Origin: Aeromonas piscicola
GTDB lineage: Bacteria; Pseudomonadota; Gammaproteobacteria; Enterobacterales; Aeromonadaceae
Assembly: GCF_000820005.1 (NCBI RefSeq)
Contig: NZ_CDBL01000063.1
Coordinates: forward strand, 36,595-100,594
DNA length: 64,000 nucleotides
Direction: 5' to 3'
Of this stretch, positions 17,491 to 26,360 are shown piece by piece (positions within the stretch are counted from its first letter, which is position 1; each line of letters begins with the position of its first letter). The position numbers and the translations under genes are program-made. The notes beneath the pieces were generated by a model. That model had not been told where the DNA came from and did not search any database. It saw only the letters and a list, made by a program, of their open reading frames with translations.

Positions 17491-17496
17491 TAGAAT
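17491..17496 (+). promoter_or_regulatory. -10 element of the glycyl-radical operon promoter
   Basis: TAGAAT is centred 33 bp from the FNR box centre. The predicted start is near 17503, giving a leader of about 15 nt that contains AAGGAGG (17507-17513) before ATG 17518. Confidence 0.65.
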
Positions 17497-17517
17497 AAAA
17501 AAACAAAAGGAGGCGGT

Positions 17518-18414
17518 ATGATTTTCGACCTGCAACGATATTCAACTCACGATGGCCCCGGCATTCGCACCCTAGTGTTTCTCAAGGGGTGCTCGCTGGC
17601 CTGTCTGTGGTGTCAAAACCCGGAAAGCCGCTCTCCCAAGCCGGACATACTACTCGACCGGCGCCAATGCATCGAGGGATGCCAGCTCTGCAGCCAGACC
17701 TGTCCGGCAATCTTGCGTGACAGCGAGGGCATCCAGCTCAGCCGTTCAGCTCTCAAGGCCGAAGATATTGAACGGCTGCGCGGCCTCTGCCCCAGCGAAG
17801 CGCTGCAGGTGTGCGGCCGGGATGAAACGCTGGACACCCTGATGGACACCATACTGCGGGATCGCCCCTTCTTCGAGCGCAGTGGCGGTGGCGTCACCCT
17901 CTCCGGTGGCGAGCCGTTTATGCAGCCCGACTTTGCCGCAGATCTGCTGGCCCGCTGCAAGGCAGAAGAGCTGCACACGGCGGTCGAGAGCTGCCTCCAT
18001 GTACCCTGGCACCAGATTGAGCCAAGCCTCCCCTCACTGGATCTGGTGCTGGCGGATCTCAAACACGTGGATAAAGAACGTTTCTTCCACTGGACCCGCG
18101 GCAAGGTGGAGCTGCCCATCGCGAACCTCAAACGCCTGGCCGAGCACGGTGTGCCGATGCAGATCCGGGTGCCACTCATTCCCGGCTTCAATGCCGACCG
18201 CGAATCGATCGAAGCCATCACCGACACCGCCGCCAGTCTCGGCACGGTGCAGGAGATCCACTTCCTCCCCTACCACACGCTGGGGATGGGCAAATATGCC
18301 CTGCTGGATCTGCCCTATCAGGCGCCGGAGACACCACTCGACGACCCCGATTTACTCCGCTTTGCCCACGCATACGCCCAACGTCAGGGGCTGACCCCTG
18401 TGACCAGAGGATAA
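17518..18414 (+). CDS. Glycyl-radical enzyme activating enzyme (YbiY/PflC type, radical SAM)
   Basis: A radical SAM activase that abstracts a hydrogen from the conserved glycine of its partner enzyme. The product is 298 residues. The SAM cluster motif CSLACLWC (CxxxCxxC) is at about residues 28-35. An inserted ferredoxin-like Cys motif [12 protein letters not shown] follows at about 50-65, as in activases of dehydratase-type partners rather than plain Pfl[11 protein letters not shown] and [11 protein letters not shown] are further conserved parts. AAGGAGG lies 4 nt before ATG. The partner gene starts 4 nt after the stop. Confidence 0.93.
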   Translation: MIFDLQRYSTHDGPGIRTLVFLKGCSLACLWCQNPESRSPKPDILLDRRQCIEGCQLCSQTCPAILRDSEGIQLSRSALKAEDIERLRGLCPSEALQVCGRDETLDTLMDTILRDRPFFERSGGGVTLSGGEPFMQPDFAADLLARCKAEELHTAVESCLHVPWHQIEPSLPSLDLVLADLKHVDKERFFHWTRGKVELPIANLKRLAEHGVPMQIRVPLIPGFNADRESIEAITDTAASLGTVQEIHFLPYHTLGMGKYALLDLPYQAPETPLDDPDLLRFAHAYAQRQGLTPVTRG

Positions 18415-18418
18415 GATC

Positions 18419-20851
18419 ATGACCCAGCTCGACCTCAATACCCTCAGCCCGCGGATCCGCGCCCACAAAGAGAGCCTGATCCACATAGTGCAGCCACCGG
18501 TCTGCACCGAGCGAGCCCGCCACTACACGCAGGCCTATCAGGCTCATCTCGCCCGCCCGCTGCCGGTGCGCCGCGCGCTGGCGCTGGCCCATCACCTCAA
18601 GGAGCGCTCCATCTGGATCAAGCACGACGAGCTTATCGTCGGCAATCAGGCCAGTCAGGTGCGGGCGGCGCCGCTGTTTCCCGAATACACGGTGAGCTGG
18701 ATTGAGAAGGAGATCGACGAGCTGGCTGACAGACCCGGCGCCGGTTTTGCGGTCAGCGAAACCGACAAGGAGATCATCCACGTCCTCACCCCCTTCTGGC
18801 GTGGCCAGACGGTGCAGGATCGCTGCTTCGGCCTCTTTACCGATGAGCAGAAAGCGCTGCTGGAGAGCGGCATCATCAAGGCCGAGGGCAACATGACCTC
18901 GGGGGATGCCCACCTCGCGGTCAACTATGAGGAGCTGCTCACGCTGGGTCTCGATGGCTTCAAAGCCAAGGTGGCCGAGAGGCGCAGTCGGCTGGATCTG
19001 GCGGATTGGGCCGATCTGCAGCGCGAGCAGTTCCTGCACGCCGTCGCCATCACCCTGGAGGCGGTCAGCGATCACATCGGGCGCTACGCCGCCCTTGCCC
19101 ACGACATGGCCGCGCAAGAGCCGCGCCCCGAGCGCCGCAGCGAGCTTGAAACCATAGCGCTCAACTGTGCCCACATCGCCCACCAGCCCCCCGAGACCTT
19201 CTGGCAAGCGCTGCAGCTCTGCTACTTTATCCAGCTCATCCTGCAGATCGAATCCAACGGCCACTCGGTGTCGTTTGGCCGGATGGATCAGTACCTCTAC
19301 CCCTGGTATCGCCGCGAGGTGGAGCTTTCGGAATCCCTGTCACGCCCCCGCGCCATCGAACTGCTGCAAGGGTGCTGGCTGAAATTGCTGGAGGTGAACA
19401 AGATCCGCTCTGGTACCCACTCCAAGGCCTCTGCCGGCAGCCCGCTCTATCAAAACGTCACCATTGGCGGCCAGAACTGGCGGGATGGAGCTGCCCATGA
19501 CGCGGTCAACGACCTCTCCTACGCGATTCTGGAGTCCTGTGGCCAGCTGCGTTCCACCCAGCCCAACCTGTCGGTGCGCTACCACGCCGGGATGAGCGAG
19601 GCTTTCCTCGACGCCTGCATTCAGGTGATCCGCTGCGGCTTTGGCATGCCCGCCTTCAACAACGACGAGGTGGTGATCCCCGAGTTCATCAAGCTCGGGG
19701 TGAGCGTGGAGGATGCCCATCACTACGCCGCCATCGGCTGCATCGAGACCGCCGTGCCCGGCAAGTGGGGCTACCGCTGCACCGGCATGAGCTTTATCAA
19801 CTTCGCCCGCATCCTGCTGGCCTCCCTCGATGGCGGTCGCGATGCCACCACAGGCCAAGTATTCCTGCCCCAAACCCAGTCGCTGCGGGAAGGAACCTTT
19901 GGCAACTTTGACGAAGTGATGGCCCGCTGGGATGAGCAGGTGCGCTACTTCACCCGCAAATCCATCGAGATCGACTGCGTGGTCGACAGCGTGCTGGAAG
20001 CGCAGGCCCACGACATCCTCTGCAGCACATTGGTAGATGACTGCATCGAGCGCGGCAAGACCATCAAGGAGGGAGGCGCCGTCTATGACTGGGTATCCGG
20101 TCTGCAGGTGGGGATCGCCAACCTCGGCAACAGTCTGGCGGCCCTGAAGAAACTGGTGTTCGAGCAGGGTGTGGTGGATCAGGCTGAACTGGCTGCCGCG
20201 CTGGAGCAGGACTTTGCCGGGCTGGCGGGCGAGCAGTTGCGCCAGCGCCTCACCAATGCCGCCCCCAAATATGGCAACGATCTGGACGAGGTAGACCTGC
20301 TGCTGGTGCAGGCCTACCAGAGCTACATCGATGAGCTCAAGGGGCTGCACAACACCCGCTTCGGCCGCGGCCCCATCGGCGGCACCTACTATGCAGGCAC
20401 CTCCTCCATCTCGGCCAACGTCCCCTTCGGTGCCGCCACCCTGGCCACCCCGGATGGTCGCCGCGCCCGCACACCGCTGGCGGAAGGGGCCAGCCCCTCC
20501 TCGGGCTCAGATCGTCTCGGCCCGACGGCGGTGTTCAACTCCATCGGCAAGCTGCCCACGGCGGCGATCCTCGGCGGGGTGCTGCTCAACCAGAAGCTGA
20601 GTCCGGCCAGCCTTGAGAACGAGCGGGACAAAACCAAGCTGATGAGCCTGCTGCGCACCTTCTTCGAGGTGCACAAGGGGTGGCACGTACAGTACAACAT
20701 TGTCTCGCGGGAAACCCTGCTGGCGGCCAAGGCCAATCCGGATCAGTACCGGGATCTGGTGGTGCGGGTGGCGGGCTATTCGGCCTTCTTCACCGCCTTA
20801 TCCCCGGATGCGCAAGATGATATCATCGCCCGCACCGAGCACAGTCTCTGA
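18419..20851 (+). CDS. Glycyl-radical enzyme, dehydratase type (YbiW/PflD-like)
   Basis: A large glycyl-radical enzyme of 810 residues. The active-site Cys is C441 in AAIGCIET with Glu two residues on, the GCxE pattern of C-O-cleaving dehydratases, not the CC of pyruvate formate-lyase. The radical Gly is G786 in VRVAGYSAFF near the C-terminus. Length, motifs and neighbours (activase, fructose-6-phosphate aldolase) resemble E. coli YbiW and PflD, which have been reported to open 1,5-anhydrohexitol 6-phosphates to 1-deoxyfructose 6-phosphate. The exact substrate here is inferred from context; it could also be another polyol or sugar phosphate. AGAGGATAAG before ATG overlaps the end of the activase gene. 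Confidence 0.9.
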   Translation: MTQLDLNTLSPRIRAHKESLIHIVQPPVCTERARHYTQAYQAHLARPLPVRRALALAHHLKERSIWIKHDELIVGNQASQVRAAPLFPEYTVSWIEKEIDELADRPGAGFAVSETDKEIIHVLTPFWRGQTVQDRCFGLFTDEQKALLESGIIKAEGNMTSGDAHLAVNYEELLTLGLDGFKAKVAERRSRLDLADWADLQREQFLHAVAITLEAVSDHIGRYAALAHDMAAQEPRPERRSELETIALNCAHIAHQPPETFWQALQLCYFIQLILQIESNGHSVSFGRMDQYLYPWYRREVELSESLSRPRAIELLQGCWLKLLEVNKIRSGTHSKASAGSPLYQNVTIGGQNWRDGAAHDAVNDLSYAILESCGQLRSTQPNLSVRYHAGMSEAFLDACIQVIRCGFGMPAFNNDEVVIPEFIKLGVSVEDAHHYAAIGCIETAVPGKWGYRCTGMSFINFARILLASLDGGRDATTGQVFLPQTQSLREGTFGNFDEVMARWDEQVRYFTRKSIEIDCVVDSVLEAQAHDILCSTLVDDCIERGKTIKEGGAVYDWVSGLQVGIANLGNSLAALKKLVFEQGVVDQAELAAALEQDFAGLAGEQLRQRLTNAAPKYGNDLDEVDLLLVQAYQSYIDELKGLHNTRFGRGPIGGTYYAGTSSISANVPFGAATLATPDGRRARTPLAEGASPSSGSDRLGPTAVFNSIGKLPTAAILGGVLLNQKLSPASLENERDKTKLMSLLRTFFEVHKGWHVQYNIVSRETLLAAKANPDQYRDLVVRVAGYSAFFTALSPDAQDDIIARTEHSL

Positions 20852-20889
20852 CGGGGCGCTCCCCATGGCGCCTGTGACGTCATATGATT

Positions 20890-20915
20890 GGCAAGCCACC
20901 TTCGGGTGGCTTGCC
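20890..20915 (+). terminator. Strong hairpin between the glycyl-radical gene and deoR
   Basis: GGCAAGCCACC-TTCG-GGTGGCTTGCC is a perfect 11-bp stem with a UUCG tetraloop, 38 nt after the stop. No T-run follows, so it may stabilise the mRNA 3' end or act only partly as a terminator. Confidence 0.6.
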
Positions 20916-20945
20916 GCTATCTACCACCTTGCATGCGAGCGCACC

Positions 20946-21692
20946 ATGAATCCACGCCACCAACTGATCCTCACTCTGGTCCATCAGGCTCGCAAGATGA
21001 GCGTGGCCGAGCTATCCCGGCACACAGGGGTGTCAGAGGTGACGGTGCGCAACGATCTCACGGCGTTGGAGAAACAGGGGCTGCTCAGACGGGTACACGG
21101 CTCGGCCATGGCGCTGGAGACCGATGATCCGGATGCCCGGATGAACATCAACTACCTGCTCAAGGAGCGCCTCGCCGAGCGGGCCGCCCAACTGGTGGAA
21201 GACGGCGAGACTGTCTTTATCGAAGGGGGCAGCGCCAACGCCATGCTGGCGCGCCATCTGGCCCAGCACAAACGGGTCACCATCATCACCATCAGCAGCT
21301 ATATCGCCCATCTGCTCAAGGACACCCCGGCCCAGGTGGTACTGCTCGGCGGCCTGTTCCAGCATCAGAGCGAAAGCGTGGTGGGGCCGCTGACGCGCCT
21401 GTGTATAGAGCAGGTGCACTTCTCCAAGGCCTTCATCGGGGTCGATGGTTTTCACCCCGAGGTGGGCTTTACCAGCCGCGACATGATGCGGGCCGACGTG
21501 GTCAACAGCGTGCTGGCCAAGGGGATGACCAATGTGGTGATCACCGACAGCAGCAAGTTTGGCGCCATCCACCCCAGCCAGCTTGGCACGCAGGGCCAGA
21601 TCAAGGTGCTGGTCACCGACGATGCCCTGCCCGCCCCCATGCGGGCTGCCATCGCGGCCCGCAGCATAACCCTGCATTGCGTTACCGCCTGA
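20946..21692 (+). CDS. DeoR-family transcriptional regulator
   Basis: A repressor of the DeoR/GlpR type that typically senses a phosphosugar. The product is 248 residues. The N-terminal helix-turn-helix is MSVAELSRHTGVSEVTVRND followed by LTALEKQGLLRRVHGSA. The DeoR C-terminal sensor domain follows, with LLGGLFQHQSESVVGPLT and AFIGVDGFHPEVGFTSRD. It lies 94 nt after the glycyl-radical enzyme gene in the same direction, so it probably controls that operon from the palindrome at 17472. The start has only a weak ribosome-binding site (GAGCGC), which would fit read-through translation or low expression. Confidence 0.88.
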   Translation: MNPRHQLILTLVHQARKMSVAELSRHTGVSEVTVRNDLTALEKQGLLRRVHGSAMALETDDPDARMNINYLLKERLAERAAQLVEDGETVFIEGGSANAMLARHLAQHKRVTIITISSYIAHLLKDTPAQVVLLGGLFQHQSESVVGPLTRLCIEQVHFSKAFIGVDGFHPEVGFTSRDMMRADVVNSVLAKGMTNVVITDSSKFGAIHPSQLGTQGQIKVLVTDDALPAPMRAAIAARSITLHCVTA

Positions 21693-21833
21693 ACCTGTCA
21701 TTGCGGCTCGCAGCCTAAAGCCATGCCCCGCCTGGCGGCTTGACGCCAGCCACCCTCTCAAGGGTATGCTCGTCCCCTTGCCGATCCGCCCGTGCAACGC
21801 GGATCGCCATTCCTCTGATGACAAGGAAGCTGA

Positions 21834-22714
21834 ATGCAAACCAAGGATAAATGTCTGGCCGCCCTGGTTATCCTCTGCTGGGGACTCAACTTCGTGGCGA
21901 TCAAGTGGGGGCTGGAGGGGATACCCCCGCTGCTGCTAGGGGCACTGCGCTTCGTCGGCGTGGTCTTCCCCGCCATCTTGCTGGTGCCCAGGCCCGCCAT
22001 GCCCTGGCGCTGGCTGCTGGCCTATGGCGGTGCCATCAGCCTGGGCCAGTTTGCCTTCCTGTTTTGCGCCATGAAGTTCGGCATGCCCGCAGGCATGGCC
22101 TCACTGGTGCTGCAATCCCAGGTGGTTTCGCCATGCTCTGGCTGGGGGAGCGCTGGCAACCCCACCACTGGGTGGCGCTGCCGCTGGCGGGATTCGGCCT
22201 CTATCTCATCGCCACCCATGGCGAGGGCAACCTGACCCTGCTCGGGTTCGTCTTGACGCTGTGCGCAGCGGCCTGCTGGGGCCTTGGCAACGTCATCAAT
22301 CGCCAGATTGGTCTGCGCTATCAAACCTCCCTGCCCAGCCTCATCGCCTGGGGCGGCCTGGTGCCCATACTGCCCTTCTTCGCGCTCTCCTGGCTGTTCG
22401 AAGGGCCGGAGCTGATTGCCACCAGCCTGCTCAATTTCAGCTGGCAGGGGCTGCTGTGCGTGCTCTACCTTTCGCTGGTCGCCACCTGGCTCGGTTACGG
22501 CCTGTGGGGGCGGCTGCTGATGCGCTATCCGGTGGCGCAGGTGGCACCGCTCTCCCTGCTGGTCCCCTGTGTCGGCATGGTGGCGGCCGCCCTGCTGCTC
22601 GACGAACACCCGACCCCCTTGCAGTGGCTGGGCTCCGGCCTGGTGCTGCTCGGCTTCGTGGTCCATCTGCTGGGTGGCCGGCTGCGCTGGTTCAAGCAAA
22701 AAACGGCGCCTTGA
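21834..22714 (+). pseudogene. EamA/DMT transporter, broken by a frameshifting deletion
   Basis: The 5' part reads MQTKDKCLAALVILCWGLNF to LVLQSQ (about residue 96, base 22121) as a normal EamA first repeat. From about 22132 the protein continues in another frame (AMLWLGERWQPHHWVALPLA) to a normal end, RLRWFKQKTAP, at 22714. In homologues about 7-8 hydrophobic residues lie between LVLQSQ and the LWLGER segment. Their absence suggests a deletion that also shifted the frame. As given, neither reading frame makes a whole transporter. A sequencing error could explain a frameshift but not the missing codons. The ribosome-binding site AAGGAAG is intact. Confidence 0.8.
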
Positions 22715-22773
22715 TGGTCACCCGGTTATTTTCCACCCGCCATTGACCCGGCTGGGGAAAATTTCCATCATGA

Positions 22774-22795
22774 GCCAGTCCCCATCGGGACTGGC
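22774..22795 (+). other. Hairpin upstream of the YejA-like gene
   Basis: GCCAGTCCC-CATC-GGGACTGGC is a perfect 9-bp stem with a 4-nt loop, 45 nt before the ATG of the next gene and without a T-run. It may end transcripts from the broken eamA gene or shape the leader of the binding-protein mRNA. Confidence 0.5.
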
Positions 22796-22840
22796 GTCAC
22801 CAGAGCGTGACCTGCAGGAAGCAGACCATCAGGAGAGAGC

Positions 22841-24697
22841 ATGGATATGCCATCGACAGCCTCAGCCGGGGTGAGCCCGGTCCCACCCCTTATTCGTACT
22901 GCCGCCATCACCCTGATCCTGTGCTGGAGCCCGCTTGGCTGGAGCGCCAGCCTGCCTGCGGATCTCAAGTGGGAGAGCAACAACGCGGATCCCGTCTACG
23001 CAGATCCGGCCGCCAAACGGGGCGGCACCTTCCACGGCTTTATCCAGAGCTTTCCGCTGACCCTGCGCAAATTCGGCCCCGACTCCAACGGCGGATTTGC
23101 CGGTTATGTCAGGGAGACCAACCTGCCGCTGCTGAGCACCCATCCGGTCACCGGCAACCCCATGCCCATGCTGGCAAACGAGTGGGCCTTCGGTGCCGAC
23201 AACAAGACGCTCTACTTTCGCATCAACCCCAAGGCACGCTGGTCGGATGGCCAACCCGTCACCGCCGATGACTGGGTGTTTACCCTCAAGATGATGCGCA
23301 GCAAGGAGATAAGCGACCCCTGGTACAACAACTACTACAGCACCCAGATAACCGACGTGACCCGCTTCGATGACCGCACCCTGGCCATCACCAGCGGCAG
23401 CGAGAAGAGCCGCCAGGATCTGCTGGAGTCCTTACCGTTCAGCCCTGAGCCGAGCCACGCCATCAAGCTCACCGCCAACTGGGTCAAGGAGTACAACTGG
23501 AAGGTGTTGCCGGTCACTGGCCCCTATCAGCTCGGCGAGGTGAAAAAGGGCAAGTCGGTCACCTTCAAGCGGATTGAAAACTGGTGGGGGGATGACGAGC
23601 GCTACTTCCAGCACCGTTTCAACCCGGACAAGATCGAGATCAAGGTTCTCAGGGATCAGAACATCGCCTGGCAGCATTTCTTGCGCGGCGAGCTGGATAC
23701 CTTCCCGCTGGTCATGCCCAACTGGTGGCACGACAAGAGCAAGACCGCGGAGTTCGAGAAGGGTTATATCGAGCAGCGCTGGTTCTACAACCAGACCCCC
23801 CAATCCCCCATGGGGCTCTATCTCAACACCGCCGACCCGCTGCTGAAGGATATCAATGTGCGGCTCGGCATCCAGCACGCACTCAACCTCGACAAGATGC
23901 TCGCCACTCTGCTGCGGGGGGATTACCAGCGCCTCAACAGCTATGGCGCCGGTCAGGGGGAGTTTACCAACAGCGAGCTCAAGGCCCGTCCGTTCGATCC
24001 CCAGCTTGCACGCAACTACTTCGCCAAGGCCGGTTTCACCAACGCAGGACCGGATGGCACCCTGCAAAATCAGAAGGGGCAGCCGCTGACCCTGAGCATC
24101 ACCTACACCACGGCGGAGCATGCCCAGCGACTCACCCTGCTGCGGGAAGAGGCCAAGAAGGCGGGGCTCAATCTCGAACTCAACCTGATGGATGCCTCGG
24201 CCGGCTTCAAGTCCATGCTGGAGAAGAAGCACCAGAGTGCCTGGATGGGCTGGAGCTCCGGCCGCTACCCCGCCTATTGGGAGCATTTTCACAAGGTCAA
24301 TGCCAACAAGCCCCAGACCAACAACATCATGAACATAGATGACGAGGCCATCACGGCGCTGGTGGAGCAGTACGACAAGGAGTTCGATTTTGCCAAAAAG
24401 GCTGCCCTGTCGCGCCAGATCCAGCAGCGGCTCTACGAGCTGGCCAGCTTCGTGCCCGCCTATCAGGTGCCCTATACCCGGGAAGGGGCCTGGCGCTGGA
24501 TAAAACTGCCCAAGGTGCCGGCTACCCCCAAGAGCGAGCTGCTCTACTGGCCCCTCGATGGCGGAAATAGCGGCTACAGCTATGGCGGCCTGTTCTGGAT
24601 TGACGAGCAGGCGAAGGCGGAAACCAGGGCGGCCATCGAGAGCGGCAAGAGCTTCCCCGCCGTCACCCTGACCGACACAAGCTACCAGCAGCACTGA
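22841..24697 (+). CDS. YejA-like periplasmic peptide-binding protein
   Basis: An SBP_bac_5 family binding protein of 618 residues, longer than OppA and like E. coli YejA, the binding component of the YejABEF peptide importer. The N-terminal signal region PPLIRTAAITLILCWSPLGW is followed by LPADLKWESNNADPVYADPA and AKRGGTFHGFIQSFPLTLRK, typical of this subgroup. Later marks are WSDGQPVTADDWVFTLKMMR and WMGWSSGRYPAYWEHFHKVN. GGAGAG precedes ATG 22841. No yejBEF permease or ATPase genes are adjacent, so it is an orphan binding protein here. A strong terminator follows. Confidence 0.88.
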   Translation: MDMPSTASAGVSPVPPLIRTAAITLILCWSPLGWSASLPADLKWESNNADPVYADPAAKRGGTFHGFIQSFPLTLRKFGPDSNGGFAGYVRETNLPLLSTHPVTGNPMPMLANEWAFGADNKTLYFRINPKARWSDGQPVTADDWVFTLKMMRSKEISDPWYNNYYSTQITDVTRFDDRTLAITSGSEKSRQDLLESLPFSPEPSHAIKLTANWVKEYNWKVLPVTGPYQLGEVKKGKSVTFKRIENWWGDDERYFQHRFNPDKIEIKVLRDQNIAWQHFLRGELDTFPLVMPNWWHDKSKTAEFEKGYIEQRWFYNQTPQSPMGLYLNTADPLLKDINVRLGIQHALNLDKMLATLLRGDYQRLNSYGAGQGEFTNSELKARPFDPQLARNYFAKAGFTNAGPDGTLQNQKGQPLTLSITYTTAEHAQRLTLLREEAKKAGLNLELNLMDASAGFKSMLEKKHQSAWMGWSSGRYPAYWEHFHKVNANKPQTNNIMNIDDEAITALVEQYDKEFDFAKKAALSRQIQQRLYELASFVPAYQVPYTREGAWRWIKLPKVPATPKSELLYWPLDGGNSGYSYGGLFWIDEQAKAETRAAIESGKSFPAVTLTDTSYQQH

Positions 24698-24748
24698 GGC
24701 TGATCGCCCAGTCATGGGCCGAGTCCCCAGCCCATCGGAGCCGAAAAC

Positions 24749-24779
24749 AAAAGACCCCGCACGTTGGCGGGGTCTTTTT
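24749..24779. terminator. Bidirectional rho-independent terminator
   Basis: AAAAGACCCCGC-ACGTTG-GCGGGGTCTTTTT has an 8-bp GC core flanked by A and T runs. It lies between the convergent yejA-like and DUF2750 genes and can serve both strands. Confidence 0.9.
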
Positions 24780-24815
24780 ATTGCAACCGAGGTTGCAAGG
24801 GAAGCTCAGGAGCAA

Positions 24816-25208
24816 TCAGGCGCGCTTGGCCTGCTTCTCGGCAATGGCGTCGGCCACATCGGCCGGCTCCAGCACTATGCCTTCCTGATCCGGGGTCGGG
24901 AACACGGCAACACACAGCTCGTCCTGCTCCATGCCGTCGACCCAGCGCTCCAGCCACACCTTGAGGGTGATGGACTGCGGCTTGCACTCGGCCCACTCAC
25001 CCTCGGCCCACGCCTGGGCGTACTCGGGGTGCGGCCATACCGGAATGCAATCTTCATCGTCGGTGGTCAGCATCATGACGCCGTGCTCGTCGGTCAGGAC
25101 GAACAGCTCTTCGTGCTCGACCAGCTTGCTGATGAAGTGCTCGTAGCGGTAGTCGGCGTTCAGTTGCAGCGCAGCATTGCGCTCGGTTTCGCTCAATTCA
25201 TAGCTCAT
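24816..25208 (-). CDS. DUF2750-type protein
   Basis: A 130-residue acidic protein (MSYELSETERNAALQLNADY) with the LFVLTDEHGVMMLTTDDEDC and VWPHPEYAQAWAEGEW segments I associate with DUF2750. Function is unknown. The C-terminus is a charged helix (ADVADAIAEKQAKRA). ATG 25208 is preferred: homology begins there, while the 26-codon upstream extension does not look like protein. It has no recognised partner genes. Confidence 0.75.
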   Translation of the reverse strand: MSYELSETERNAALQLNADYRYEHFISKLVEHEELFVLTDEHGVMMLTTDDEDCIPVWPHPEYAQAWAEGEWAECKPQSITLKVWLERWVDGMEQDELCVAVFPTPDQEGIVLEPADVADAIAEKQAKRA

Positions 25209-25302
25209 TGGCCAAGTCTCTCTTTCAATAAAGGGCGCCATGTTCACATCTTGCTGGCGGCTTGTCCAGTATGAGAGATCGGTCACCTATTTTTCGGCGA
25301 TA

Positions 25303-25860
25303 TCAGCCCAGCTCAGGCGTCACCAGGGTGATCTCCACCGTCTCGCAGCAACGCTGGCGCAACCAGTAGGCAGATTCCACCTCGACGAAGCAGAGTTGAT
25401 CCCGTCCCGCCTGCACGCCCTGCATGATCTGCTCGAACCGCAACTGCTGTTGCTGCTCCCAAGCGGCGGCCAGTTTGCTGCCATGGGCCTCGTCCACCAC
25501 CTCGCGGCGCAGCTCGAACAGGTTATCGGTGATCGGACTGTTTATCTTGGCCGGGCTATGCCAGTACATCAGCAGGTTGTCCATCATCTCGGTGTCATAG
25601 TTGGCAAGGGCATCCAGCTCGGGGGTCGCCCCGACATCGCTGGCGGCAAAGTCACACCAGCCCGCCGTCAGCGACGCCAGAGTTTGCGCAGCCGCCCCCT
25701 TGCCATGCTGACGCAAGGCAGCCACATCCGATCCCTTGATCGCGGGCAGCCAGACATCACCCTGATGCTGGTCGAGTAGCGGCAGCAACAGAGAGGTGGG
25801 ATAAACAGGGAAACGGGGGCCGAGAGAGTGAAGCACTGATACTAGCGTGATCTTTACCAT
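25303..25860 (-). CDS. Hypothetical protein, 185 residues
   Basis: I do not recognise this protein. It starts MVKITLVSVLHSLGPRFPVY and has no clear signal peptide or membrane span. The middle is rich in Asp and Ala, and a Gln-rich helical stretch (WEQQQQLRFEQIMQGVQAG) lies near 150. Codon use and GC content match the surrounding chromosome, and AAGG lies 8 nt before ATG 25860, so it is likely a real gene. It faces away from the TIGR02647 gene across a 251-nt gap that holds no other gene I can see. Confidence 0.6.
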   Translation of the reverse strand: MVKITLVSVLHSLGPRFPVYPTSLLLPLLDQHQGDVWLPAIKGSDVAALRQHGKGAAAQTLASLTAGWCDFAASDVGATPELDALANYDTEMMDNLLMYWHSPAKINSPITDNLFELRREVVDEAHGSKLAAAWEQQQQLRFEQIMQGVQAGRDQLCFVEVESAYWLRQRCCETVEITLVTPELG

Positions 25861-26111
25861 GAGGGGCGCCTTGAACTGGAAGGCCGATATTCAATGCTCG
25901 GCCAGAAAGACAAAGGAGGGCCCTATCCTATCATGTTTGAACGCTAGCAAGCGGACTCACATTTTCATGGCTCAAATCGGGGGGCAATGCCCAAAAAAAC
26001 AGCGTTCAGGCAGGGTGACGCCAGAGAAAGCCCAATAGTTTGAACCAGCGCCCACTAAAGTGGATCCGGGAATGCTAGTTTGCATACATCTTTAGCGTAA
26101 GGAGTGCATTC

Positions 26112-26360
26112 ATGATTGGGATCGACCAGATTTCTAACGACTTTGTAAACGACTTGAAAATACTGGCATGCTTTGATCCGGCCAACATGAGCCTGGGGAT
26201 CAAGTTGCGCAGTGACATGTCCGACGAGCTGTGCCAAGCGGCAGTACGCCTGCATCAGCAAGGTCTCATCAGTGCAGAAGATGGCGGCTACCTGACTCCT
26301 TTTGGCATGACCATGGTTGAGCATCTGCAGCATCTGATAGTCGCACTCAAACCGCTTTGA
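26112..26360 (+). CDS. TIGR02647 family protein
   Basis: An 82-residue conserved protein of unknown function. The pattern LKILACFDPANMSLGIKLR, then AVRLHQQGLISAEDGGYLTP and FGMTMVEHLQHL, fits the TIGR02647 family of small gammaproteobacterial proteins, which looks like a winged-helix fold. AAGGAG is 7 nt upstream of the ATG. Its 3' end overlaps the convergent gene at 26347 by 14 nt. Confidence 0.75.
   Translation: MIGIDQISNDFVNDLKILACFDPANMSLGIKLRSDMSDELCQAAVRLHQQGLISAEDGGYLTPFGMTMVEHLQHLIVALKPL

Noticed and set aside
23432..24715. Open frame of 427 codons antisense to the YejA-like gene
   Set aside because: No ribosome-binding site or family, and a well-supported gene is on the other strand.
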